Below are positions 1 to 12,540 of a stretch of DNA of 64,000 nucleotides, piece by piece. Source of the stretch: Litomosoides sigmodontis (taxonomy: Eukaryota > Nematoda > Chromadorea > Rhabditida > Onchocercidae); NCBI GenBank assembly GCA_963070105.1, contig OY718804.1:4983317-5047316 (forward strand). The letters run 5' to 3'. The position numbers were made by a program, and so were the translations under genes. The notes under the pieces are model-generated. The model saw only the letters and a program-made list of their open reading frames with translations. It was not told the DNA's origin and searched no databases. Position 1 is the stretch's first letter. Each line of letters opens with the position of its first letter.

Positions 1-20
1 AGGTTAAATAAATAAGATAC

Positions 21-3000
21 CTATTCCCGAAACCCAGTTGTGATACATTTCTCCATGAGGCACTACACCTGTCTGAGAAGACTTCACCACCAGTTCACCT
101 CGTCGCATATTACCAAATCGGAGCAGTACGGCTTGTGTGATAGCTTTGTCATTGGAGGGTGCACCAATGCAGAGATGTGTCATGAATATCGGTTCAAGAA
201 GATGCGAAAGAAGTGCTCCTTGAAGTCCTCAAATACAAAAGGCATAAACACCAATAATCAAGTTATTGATAAAAAAAGGATGAGTTGATACTAACTTTCA
301 TGATGAGTTAATAAGTATCCTGAATGAAATGAAATTTTTTAAATTTTGGGATGTTTATCAGTACCTGTCGATGCTCTTATTTCAATAAATTTCAATTTCT
401 GGCCCTAAATGTTACTAATGAAAAAACTTTAAATTAAATCTAAAACTAAAAGTTTTATCATTATCATTGAGCTCCTTGCAATAAAATATAAAACAAACCC
501 AGATAATTCCATTTCAACATTTTATCGGCCAAGCTCATCACATGAACATGTCCGGAATTCCTGATATCAGAGAAAGTTTGTGGGTTTTCTGGGGGGTCTT
601 CCAATCGAACACCTCCCATATAGCATGATAATTTCTGTACTTCACCGCTAGAGCGCAAATTCGGTGGAAACGATACATATAGGACAACTTGGTAACCAGA
701 CTAGAAATTGATAATTACTTTTGGAGAAAACCTTGAGAAAATAAACTGCGGGGGAAAAACAGCACAACTAGTGATTATCAATTCTATTTCATGCACTGGA
801 AGACGTGGTAATTGGAAGGTTTAAATCACCAATAGAAAAAAAAAGTTAATAAGTCAAGCAAAAAATACTTTACGTGCAGCAGTAAGCGCGATATAATTAA
901 CGAAAAGTGAAACAAACTTTGAGGCGGAATTTATTTGACGTTGGAGATTGCTCGATAACACTGTTTTCTGCATTATGGTTCCTTATTTGGCTGTGGAGGA
1001 AGAAAATAAATGCCCGACGTGCTAAGACGGTATCTAGAAAAATTTTTACAAGTATTCGAAAAACTACAAAATTAGTAATGTAAACATCAACAATTCAATT
1101 CAATTACATTAGACCTAATAGAACTGAATTTAACTCTAAAAAAGTTTTTACTTTGCATATGTATAAGTACATTGCCTTGCGCGTGTGCCAGAACTCGACC
1201 GTCAATAACGGCGTTACGACCTGCTCCAATCGCAACCAATTGTTTTTCACCATTTGGTGCAATTAAAACAAAGCTGAAACTAAGTACTTGAGGATGGCCT
1301 ACAGTAAAATCCATTTAAGTGTAAAGCGCATTTCAAGATTATTTTTAAGCTTTGAATAAGGATAAAGCTTACGCGGAAATATGAGTAGTTATAGGACATG
1401 CTTGCTGGTGGCATATCCCTTCATATTCCCGATGAACAAAAGTGCAGATGTCGGCGCAAAAAAGCGCATCTTCTTCGTTCCTCAGTTTTTTTATTGATAT
1501 CATTTCAAGAGCATTTTCAGCACAGAGATCGAACTGGAAGTGGTGAGAATAACATTTGCAAAGGACTATTAACGGTGAGAATAACAAAACACCTTTTTAA
1601 CCAAAACGTAAAAATTTTTTGTCAACAAAATTATTTCATCTATTCCAATTTCTATTGCAATTCACAACCTAATCTACAGTCCTACCCTCTTCATTTTGAG
1701 CTAGATCTTCGCAGTGGAAATTCTCCAAGATTCTAAAATTTGCAGTACAAGTGTGAGACTGGATTTCATGCACCTTTCCTTTAACAAAAATACACTTTTA
1801 GCCACGATACTACTTTCAAACTCTACTTATAACTAAATCATTAGATGATAAAAAAACCTATATGCTTTGATAAGCAACTTCCGCAGCACATCCCATAAAC
1901 AGCCTTTTTGGCGCTCCTTAAACAGATGTTTTCAAATTTCAATAGCTCAGAAACGAACATTAAATAACTTAGTCAATGCCTGTTCAGCAGCTGCACTTTT
2001 AGCAGTCTTCTTTGATTGTCCAATGCCTTCAAATTTATCTGTACCATTCACCGTTAATATACATTTGAACATTGGTGGTTTACTGGGTGCTTCGCTGATA
2101 TCCTGTGGTTCATCATACACTATGTCTGGATTCTTCTTACGCTGTAAATATGGTGGAATGTAAATTCAACAACATACTGTAGAATGTTGTACCTAACAGT
2201 AGTCACGCTCTCCTCTCTCCCCCAACATTGATGACTTAATATAACAACTCAATTAAAAATTGAAAAACTTTCATTACTCCAAATATCTAATTTTTTAAAA
2301 AGTTAAAGCTGTTCGAAACTGGACTAATTTTAGAAACGTACACTATTAATTATGCCTTGTTCATTTGTCAAAGTTTTTCAAGATCGCATTAATATTTTAT
2401 GTTAAACACTATTCATGAGTAAAATTATCTATGCGTTTTTTCATTTCTTGTATTCAATTTTATATATTACGCATGAATCATCTCATAAAACAATTTTTAA
2501 ACTGCACTGTGCAATATTTATGAAACTACTAGTTAAAAAAAACATTTTCCCTGATCTAAGAGCACTCACATTCTGCTTCAACATCAGCTGATGCAAAGCA
2601 TATGGAGCCGAGAGAACAGCAGATGCCTTCTTCACTTTGATATCTTCCGATGGCATAGTTAGGTCGAGTTCTTCGAGAAGCACTTTTTCACAAGCAGAAT
2701 CCTTGGCTTTTTGCTTGTTATCTTCAGGTGGACCAATAATGGTCTCTAAAAATTTATAAATTTGATATGCTAATAATGCACTTACAATTACCATTGTTGC
2801 AAGTACACTAAGTTATTTTCAAGGCCAGCAATGAAATCCCAAATCATTATAAAAGTGATCCTAATACATTTTATAAATTTTTATGGTTGATAAGAAACAA
2901 AGTGTCAAAATTTGTTGATTTTCTCAAATAATACCATTGCAAAACCTCAGCAATACATATTTTTCAGCTATTTGGGATAAATCATAAATTCACGGTAAGA

Positions 3001-6000
3001 AAATTCCTATCGGTAATACAACCGCTCTTTCAAAAGGATGAGTCCCACCGCAATCTTTCGCTTATCAGAAATATTGATTAAAAAAACATGAAACAAAAGC
3101 AGCATCGGTGACTATCTGTTACATCACACATGTTCAACAATTTTTATTCTACGAAGAAAATCCTAAAACCGCTCTTAACACACAAAATAAAACATGTAAT
3201 AACGACCTGTAATGACCTCAATGAATTTTTCTTTTTACTTCTCTTGATTTTTCTCGTTGTGTTTTAAATAGGAGAGAAGGAAAAGAAAAAGAAAAGATCA
3301 ACTTTTGGTGAGTACAAGTCGCCAGCACATGCTTACTATTATTGTCGAGCGTAATGCGGCAGATGAATCGACTATTTCCTTGGACGGGTTTTCCGTCAAC
3401 GGTGTCCACATCCACTTGCATGGTACGATCGTAGAAACTGAGCGCTTGTATCAAAACCTCAAGGCAAATATTACCACCACACAACATTTTCAAAAAAAGC
3501 GAATGCTTGAACTTTAACTAAACACTTAACATTCATTTTTTTTTATTGATAATGCAACACGAAAGTGGAATATTCTGATACTTGTACTCAGAGTCACATG
3601 GCCAGACCGAACCAAAAAATAATAATACAGCAACGTTACTGATGTAAGTACAATGCAACTATCAACGGTACCCAATTTATAATCTTGTTTAATTCGAAGC
3701 AATTTTATAGCGAATTAGATTACATGATAAAAAATCCTGGATAGTCAAAAATCACTTTATCTCTTCCATTACATTTTTTAATCTCTATCATGTCTTTCTT
3801 CCTGCTCTTTTTTTTCTGTCTTATCAATTTCCTCTTCTATTTCTTATTTTGTGTTATGTTTAAAACCAAGCTTGTTGTGGAAGTGTTCTAAAAAAATTAA
3901 CTGCAGTTTGACAGCTGCATTTGGCTACGCACTAATGGTAACGGAGCTCTCAGCAATCGAGTTAAATATTGACACTGACGTAACTAGTAAGTTTTAATAA
4001 TTTTCCCACAAGTGAAATAAAATTATCCATTCGCTTTTTTGTGCAGTTGTGAGATAATAATATAATAATTCTAAAGCACAAAAGAGTGCTGTAAAAATCA
4101 AAACTGCTAGATCATACCTGCATTGGTTTGCCTGGTTTGAGATTCATTGTGCGGCGTTCCACCATTTTTAATTCTTCCTTTGGTACATCGAAAACATCAA
4201 CTAAAGCCTGCAGGAAATTGTCAGATCATGAGAAAATATAAAAAAACGAATGATAAAATAAACCAAGAAAGTGTAGCAAATATACTTCACGAATGACTGC
4301 ATTTTTGATTGGTGATTTTCCATAGCCTTCGTGAGAATAAACCTTTCCTTGATGGGGCAAAATCAAAACACACCTGAAAATTTGTCACCTAGAAATTAAA
4401 AATAAAGATACTGGCAAGCAACGGTATTACGAACTGTGCAAGTGGTCTTTACCAGCAGGACCGCCAGTGATCAGCTCTACCCAAAATATTGGGAAGGGTG
4501 GAAGTGATCTTGCAACGTCCGCACAAAAATGTGCTCCTTGTTAGCCCATAAAACCTTTATCCCAACTGTCTGCCCAATTCATCTCTGACATTAATAAAAA
4601 AACTCCCACAGCATTCGGATAGTCGCACTGCCGTAACTTATGCGAAAAGTTTAAATCCAAGATGAACATTACTTACAAGTGAAAAGTAGTAAAATAACCT
4701 TGGTAATAGCGTTGCTAGGAATATAGAATAAACTTAAGTAATACTGATATGATCGCGACAAATGTGATCGAGAAATATACAACAGTGTGAACAAGTTAAC
4801 AAAATAGGAAATTTTATTGTACTAACTTGAATTTTTTCGGAGATTTGCTATCAGTATCTGCTCCTGGAAGTTCACTAAAGGTGAATTGCGGTGTGAATTT
4901 CTCATTACCAGTACGTTCCTTATCCTGAAATGAAACCCCTATCAGATGCCACCAAAATGAAATAAGAATTAGATAGAAGCAAATCTAATACTACATTACA
5001 TACCCTACACAATCGAAGGAAGAAGTCATGGAGAGAGTTGCAGGTAGCATATCCCTTCCTTCGGCTTTCCTGGAAAATATAGAGCGTAATTTAATAATTG
5101 TTCACACTAGAAACTCATCTGTGATAGTTTTTAAACCAGTTTTAAACGTGATGAAAAAAATGAATGGTTTCCACACAGTGAAAGCTCAGTCAGCGAATAT
5201 CTTCTAAGAGTTTGATAAAAACCTACGAGTTTAATAAAAACTTTATCATGACACAGAGAAATCATGTCATGAATTTGGTAATCCGCCATTTCTTGAGTAT
5301 AGCTACTAGTAACTTCAGAAATTCAGATATTGACTGTTAAATGTACAGCCAAAAGTAAGTGCTTGTACTACTTGGTGAAGTGACCATTTCTTCTAATTTG
5401 GAGTTTTAATATGTGTTAAGCAAAAAGTCCATTCCACACTGCACATATCGTAGTTTCACATCAAGTTTTAAACAGGCCTTTTTCCCACTCCTGCACGGTT
5501 AAATGGGACAAAAATGTTGCTAGTAAAATCAGTCGTTGTACTATATAAACAAATATTATCCCCAGTAAAAACGGTTTTACTTCACACGCTTTTTTTGTTT
5601 TCCACTTTTTTTCTTTGAGATTTCACCATGCACAGTCTATGCATTAAGTTATGCACACTGCAATATCAAAAGAAAAATCGAAAAAAAGAATGAAGACCAC
5701 AATCGTTCCCGTTCGCAATAATTTAAAGTGCAGATTTTACCGCTTATAAGCTTTTTTGCTCATTATTTATAAAAATTTATAGTCTACCTCTATTCCGTTT
5801 GTCTCTGGTGAACATAGGGCATAATTTTCGAATTTTTTTGATTCCGATGCCGAAACCGAAACGTCTAATAATATATCAGGTCTCAATTCCTTCAAAGCCA
5901 ATTCACACGCAAGCTGTAAACAACAATCACTGCACTCACTGACTACGAGAAAAATCTTGAAGAGATAAACAAGGCCAGGTCCTTATGAGCTTATAATAAT

Positions 6001-7292
6001 AAATTGTTATGATAAAGTAAATCTGACATAAAAACCAAATATATAAAATACAACAGTACTTGTTTCGCAGCTTTTTTGTTCGAGCCTTCCGCAGAGAATG
6101 TTTTAGCTTGCACCGTAAAGCAGCACTCGAAACGCGGTAACTTGTTAACAATCATCTAAATTACCAAAATTGAAATATTATGGTATCATAGCAAGTTAAA
6201 ATATCATCATATCTTCAAAATAATAAAAAGCATAATGATCTAAAACACTATCATATTCTGCCTTTTCTTTGCTGACCAATTATTTACTGAAACCTAGTCC
6301 GGCAACTTATGTATCATTCCAAACCCTTGTTCATCGTTAGTACTCTTCCTTCTTTCCTATATACATGATCTCAGAGTCAATAAAGGGATCCTGCGGTAAA
6401 TTTTCAAAAACAGTCCGAAAATGGTAAAAGATTTTTGGATTCCGATGCCAAAACCTAACAAAGCATGCCATATAAAGAAAGGTTTCGAAAAAATTCATGA
6501 TCCCTACCGTCAATTAGCTGGTTTAGTTCATTACAAGATTTATAAAGAAAACTAACGGAGTACACTACATGAATAGGTCAAACAAAACACACCGTCTTAT
6601 ACGAACACTGATCCTTGAATTCCGGATATAATTCATTAAGGATCATTGCGGCCGTTTTACCAGTCGTAGAGTAACTTCTAGGTTTTTTATTTGGCAGAGG
6701 ATAAGTTACATCCAGTCCGTAACAGAAACGATTCTGCAAATTTTACGCATAATTTATCGCAAAAATTGCGGCACATTCAGGAAGGAAGAATTTTTGGTCT
6801 TCAGTAAATTTCAATTTCCTACATAAAAAGAAGGAGCAAAGAAATTAAAGCATATTAAAGAATACATATAATTGCTCAAGCCGTTAAAGTTTTTAACTTC
6901 TTTCCGATAAAAATAATTACAGCATTAAGGAGCACCACCACTATTACCTTTTTCGGAAAGGTACCGCCAATATGTCGACGTTTTACACCACATGAAACTG
7001 CTGACTGTTGCAGTGGTTTTGCAAAAAAGCGCGTGGGACCATAATAATCTGCACAATTCGAGTCATTTCCAGGATATTGTTGTTGCTGAGCATAATGGTC
7101 GCGGTAGTCTTGATATCCTACCCCACCACCACCAGCTGTCTTATTTTTAGGAATACCATTTAAAGACATTGGATAATAGAAGCGCTGTTGCTGTTGATGT
7201 TGCAACACCATTGCTGACGTAATATCTGATGAAGCACTACCGACTCTCGTCCAACTTGGACAACCACTACCGTAATAACTATGAGTATCCAT
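21..7292 (-). CDS. adr-1: ADAR-family dsRNA-binding protein, catalytically dead (ADR-1-like), 3' end off the window
   Basis: Exons (transcript order): 7292-6948, 6733-6593, 6140-6060, 5913-5788, 5069-5004, 4924-4827, 4373-4286, 4207-4118, 3457-3337, 2745-2570, 2141-1969, 1732-1678, 1533-1373, 1279-1176, 1033-918, 700-499, 227-21; 783 codons visible, all phases agree. The gene continues left of base 20. After a Gln/Tyr-rich N-terminus there are four dsRBD-like units (about residues 145-203, 240-325, 347-420, 429-505; the last has GIGQSKKTAKSAAAEQAL), then an ADAR deaminase fold (from about 550) with DKMLKWNYLGLQGALL and EPIFMTH. Catalytic features are missing: HAE is replaced near DTVLARR, APCGD reads SFPPN, and MSCSDK reads MSLADK. 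C. elegans ADR-1 is likewise an editing-inactive dsRNA binder that modulates ADR-2; a similar role here is inference. The intron 1175-1034 needs a GC donor. Start: ATG at 7292 follows a possible acceptor (CAAAG). Confidence 0.85.
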
Positions 7293-8875
7293 TTCCTTCT
7301 TTGCCACCAATTAACTTAATTGTAAAATTGGAGCACTATTCTGAAAAAATTTCTTCTATTAATTCATAGTGAAAAAATGCCGAAGACTAACCATGAAGTA
7401 TGGAATTTTCCATTTTCCTACAGGAAGAAATCAATCCATTTTACCGTCCAATCCATTTTACCAAACAAATAAGTCATCCAAGTTATCCAATCCAAATAAG
7501 TTATCCAATAATTCTGCACTGTACTTCTTGTAGCATGCTCAATGTAAATATGGACCATTCATCTATACATCAGATTAAAAGTTATGCTATCTGTCAAATT
7601 CACTTTCCTTTCAGTCCCTTAGCACACTACAGTATTTCTTAAATTTTTAGTAATTAGCAAGTTACAAGCGAATAAAAGAAATGATTGATTATACACACTT
7701 TCCAAATGATTAAATGGAAATTTTGGAATTTTTTAAAATATGTACATCGTCAAAACTTTAAAACACTCCGTATAACTAGGGACATGGAATAAAACTATCA
7801 TTGGTGAAAAAATTGAATTTCCTTTGCTCCAGTAAGCGCTTCCAGCATTTGAATGTCCTTGATCTTAAATAAACTAAGTCCTTGACCTTACTAAACAAAT
7901 TAAAAACTGTTTACGATAAAACAGTACTCGAACCTTAATTTCATTATCGATTCCAAAAAAAACAAATAGGTCATTGTGCAAACCGGTGATCTCTTGCAGT
8001 TCGAAGTGGCCACTCCTTTGATACTCTCTGAGAAATCTTTTGTTTAGTTTTCATGTAAAAATATGGGTAGGTTCGTCAGCTGCTTGGGTCAAGTCCGAAT
8101 CTTTCTTATTAAATATAATTTCAAAATTTGAGATCAGATCATGTCTGTCAAGCTAACTACGACTAAGATAATTTGTCATTTTTTTCTTGTTGAAATGTAA
8201 TTTACAACTTACAGTCAACAGAAGGTAGCACCTTTGCAAAGATAGATTGCTTTCGCTGTATTAAAGCGTTACAGTTGTCGTGTACTCAAGTAATGCTACA
8301 ACAAAGTCCTCGTGCACCCAAATAATCAGTGACCCGCACTATTCAAGTAATCACGCATCCACCTACCCAATAATAGCAGTAAAGTTAAAATCTATCGCAT
8401 GATTACAAATGAAACCTTTTTTTGCGAACTCTTTCATCCTAAAATAAAACACTATTTTCTACCATCACTTCTCTGTCCCTCACGCTGTAGAGATTTGAAT
8501 GATTTTCAAACCTCTCAAAGTGCTCGGTCTCTCTCGTACACGATCGCAGCCACTCTCACAGCTTCGCTGTGCAACATTTTCACTCAAAAAGAATTGCTTT
8601 GTCAAATTGCCTCTCTCTTTCTGTTTTGCTTTCTCATCTGAAGGAAAATATTGCTCGGAGAAAATATTGCTCGTATATTCCAGTTCAGTTGTTGGGAATT
8701 TTACCAGAAATTATTTTGAACCCAAAAAAAACCCTTCCCAATTACTGGAAAAGTTAAGAACTTTCAAAAAATAACATTCGGATTTTGCCAATTTTTTGAT
8801 GCATTTGGATTGTTAATAAATGAACCTTTGCTATTAATGTTTTGCAAGTAATTTCTTTCGCTGCAGGTTGTTATC
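7293..8875. other. Intergenic, divergent promoter region (adr-1-like / RMD-a)
   Basis: No ORF here has convincing protein character; short ORFs at 7400-7642 and 8399-8774 are AT-driven. The two flanking genes point away from each other, so this 1.6 kb should hold both promoters. TTTCGCTGCAG ending at 8867, just before the RMD-a ATG, is a strong acceptor and could be a trans-splice site. Confidence 0.5.
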
Positions 8876-11800
8876 ATGTTCCGCAGAACAGGTGATATTT
8901 TCCGGAAAACCATTCAGGTTGGTTTCTATCTCATTTTCATACTACCTCCGCCCACGATGTATTGTGGCTTATTGCACATTCCAATTTTTCAATTTTGGAA
9001 AGCGATGCTGTTTAGGTATATTAGAGATGTGTTAAAATTACAATACAATACCTTATGCCGTATTGAAGAGCCAGGAATAAATTTCGAAACACTGGGTATC
9101 GCCCCGAACAGTTATTTCAAAAAACTATCTCTTTCTTTTTCAGAATTTCATTTCTCGAAAACATGTTGTTGGATTGGGAGGAACAGTGTTTGCTGCAGCA
9201 GCAGTAGCCCTCACTGACGACGAGCTTAAGAAGCAACCTTCGTGGTATGTTTAATTTTTTGCAGGAGTAATGTTTGACGAGGGGGAGTAATCCTTAGCGG
9301 CTGATTTCTAGTGTAGTTCTTTTCTTGTAACAGTTTAACAGAAATTCAGTACATGATTTCTTGGCGTTCTACCTTACCTTGTCTGATGATGATTTTATCG
9401 TGTCTTTTAGTAAGAGATTCCGAAACTTTTCGCCATCATATCCTCTGTCTCAGCCGTTTAATTCATCTTAGATTCAAATTTGAGTGCAAATTTGTACATA
9501 TTGGCAGTAGAGCTGCATGTCAGGTGGATGGCTTCTATTACTTAAGGAGTAGGCTGAGCACATATGGTATTCTATATTAATGAACCCATGCGTCAATTAC
9601 TGACAATGTTATTACCGTCGTTATTAGAACGCAGATTAATACTTGTCGTATTCGGACGTTTTGGTCCTGTTACTGGTTTCCGCTAGTTTCCGGTTTATCA
9701 CATCAGCATTGTTATATGCAGGTATCAAACAGCTGTGCGCAAGTTGTCATTTGCAATAAAATATACGAATCGGAAAGGCTTTTTAGATGATGTAATATTG
9801 CTGGAGAATCTTCGTGAAAGGCTGTTGCCGTAAGCTGTATTTTAATATTTCTGTTCAATTCTATTTTTGGTAGATCATCAGTTTGTGAAGGGGATTAAGC
9901 CATTTTGCAAGAAGTACGAATGATAATGAATTATTTTTTAGTTTTCTTCAAACTCGGTCTATAGTTTTCGTAATGGTAGGATTATGACATTTCTCGATAA
10001 GCATTACACTGTGTCAATATCAGTTTGTTCTAACTTCTTTTCTCAAATTAGGTATAGATGACTGCAACAGGTATCAATCTGTACTTCAGATATTCGGATT
10101 CAACAAATACTGACATCCTTTGGCGATATGCCCGTGTATTACTCGAAATTGCGTTATGGACTTCAAGTGCTGATAAGAATCGAATGATAACATTCCTTGA
10201 GGTTCCTTTCTGTCGAGTTTTTTTTCTAATTTTTATTCCTAAATGATTTATTCGGTGAATGTAGGTTGATCAATTTTTAGGCCGAGAAAATTGGCAAAAA
10301 GGCACTTGACAATGAAACTTCACAGAGTCCAAATGCTAATGCACACAAGTGGTAAGTTGGAATTATGTAACTGATTTGAAGATATTTAGTATTTAGAAAG
10401 GTTTTTTCATTTTTTTCGAAACGAAAGGTGGGAACTCTTTCGCTCAGTAGACTAAAGTAAGTCGTACATTTTCATCTTTTCGGTGTTCGATAAACATTAA
10501 CATAAGTATGTATCTCAATTATTTTTAGGTATGGAATAATTTTAGTAAAACTGATGGAGTTCCGTTCAGATAAGAAAATTGATGAAGCACGAAAACACCT
10601 AGAAAAAGCGGTTGAATTAGATCCAAAAGATGTAAGATCATGGCAGTATCTTGGTTTGTTTTTCTCGTATATTGTATTTGACAATATAAGGTTATCTCTT
10701 ATATGAAATGAAATTCTGCTTTGTCTCTAACATTTGAATACCACTAAACTTCGTAAAGTCTAGCTATTTAATAGTGAAGTGAATAGCATTATATATCAAC
10801 CGATGCAATTGTATCTTCACAATTTTCTCTTACCAGCATGAAATGTGTAAGAGGACTGCCATTAGTGAATATGTAAAGCTGGGTCTGAAATAAGGAGGTA
10901 GATTATTTGATTACTTCCATGCGGAAATCTTAACACTTGCTTGCTAATATTAAAAAATACAACTTGTTACAGTGAAAGCTGGAGTAAAACTGATGGGAAT
11001 ACTAATAATAAGATTGAAATTTGTTTGCATAATTAGGCTTACTTAGCTACTTGAGTTTTTAAGTAACCTGGTAAAACGGAACCGCATAGTTTATAAAAAT
11101 ATTTTTAATTTATAGAAGCGATTACTCTACTAAAATTTCTTCTATTTTAAAAGAAAAATGTTAAGAAACACACATTATCTATGGTGATAACAAATAACTC
11201 TCGAACATTTTAGGCGCTGTGCAGTATATGCAGAAAGAGTATAAGCTTGCAGTGGAAAGCCATCGGAAAGCTGAGTCACTGGAGGCATGCGCATTTTTCT
11301 GATAATCTAGTTGATTAGTCTTAGTTGTTTAAAATGTTTCCATGAATTACTGAAATTAGATATGGCTATTCATTGAGGATACTGTTCGTTACTTAAGGAG
11401 GAGGGGGGATGAAGTTCTTCCCCATCATCTATCGTGTTTCGAAAAGGTACGACGCCTAAGTATTCTGTAATGCACAGCGCAGTGTGATTTTGTGTGGTTC
11501 TAAAATACGTTCGTTATTCCTAATCTATCCATAGAAGATTTTTTACCATAAATAGTTATGTGGACTACTGGGAACTTATTAATTGAATTTAAGATATAAT
11601 TCTTGTTTTTAGCCTGGTTTCTCGAACGAAAACGCACTGTGGCTTGGGAGAGCAGAGCTTGCATTAGGGCAAAAAAAGGATGCATGTGAAAGTTTCAAGA
11701 AAGCAAAAACTCTGACACCCCGCTACAGAAATGAATATAAGGTTTTTCTGATATTATTTTAAGGTATTTAAGAAGTTAAGGTAGTATTTATTGAAATAGC

Positions 11801-12140
11801 TTAGATTATAAATGGACGAGGTGAAGTTGTAAATAAAGCATCTTTTAGCACCTTCCTGAGGTCATCTAAGCGTCACATAATTCTTCAAAATGAAGGACGT
11901 CGTAACAATTGTTGGAGCTAAGTAGTTGTTAAATAGGATGACATAGTAAAAAGCCATGTGGTGAATTCTTCCAGAGCCCTAGAAACTTTTAAGAACTTAA
12001 AAAATCTCTTTCGTTACTTCTATGGTAGTGCCGATGATTTATTATCAAGTTTTTAGGCTGGATTGCAAGCTCGCGAATTGTTGTTGAGAAAGTGCAAAGT
12101 GCGTGCAGAAGATATTCCAGATTCGGCCTGTCCATACTGA
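8876..12140 (+). CDS. RMD-family TPR protein, copy a (regulator of microtubule dynamics)
   Basis: Exons 8876-8917, 9144-9244, 9722-9829, 10090-10201, 10281-10351, 10529-10653, 11214-11284, 11613-11741, 12057-12140; 280 aa, phases consistent. Near the N-terminus (about residues 21-36) is a hydrophobic stretch (VVGLGGTVFAAAAVAL) that could be a membrane anchor. The rest is helical TPR-like: LWRYARVLLE, AHKWYGIILVKLMEF, ARKHLEKAVELDPKD, YLGAVQYMQKEYKLA, ENALWLGRAELALGQKKDA. This is the layout of the RMDN/FAM82 family, including C. elegans RMD-1, which binds microtubules and affects chromosome segregation. Which RMD paralogue it is cannot be told by eye. The intron after exon 7 starts with GC (GAG then GCATGC). 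A second copy follows 401 bp downstream. Confidence 0.85.
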
Positions 12141-12540
12141 TTTTAATTTCTAGACACTCGTTTTTATGGTCTTATTAGAGTTTATGAAGGATTTTATAGA
12201 CTTGATTTATTTTTGCTTTTCTTTGTGAATAACAGTTATCAGTAAAAATTAAGCGAAAAAATGAGGCTGTGTAATGTATCGTTCAATTCTGAATGTCTAT
12301 GTTAACAGTATAAAATTTTAATCCTTATTTTTGTTAAATTTCGTTATATTTATGATAATTTCCAACTAAGAAATTTAAATTTCTTTTTTTAACTTGAGAT
12401 TTGAACTGCTCAAATTTCTAATATTTGGCTAGTTACAGTTTGTACGACTTATGTTTTTTAGCTTCTGTTTTGGGTGATAAATACGAGATACCTTTATTTT
12501 TGGTATCATCTAAACCTCCGTTGTAAATTGTTTAAAGCTA

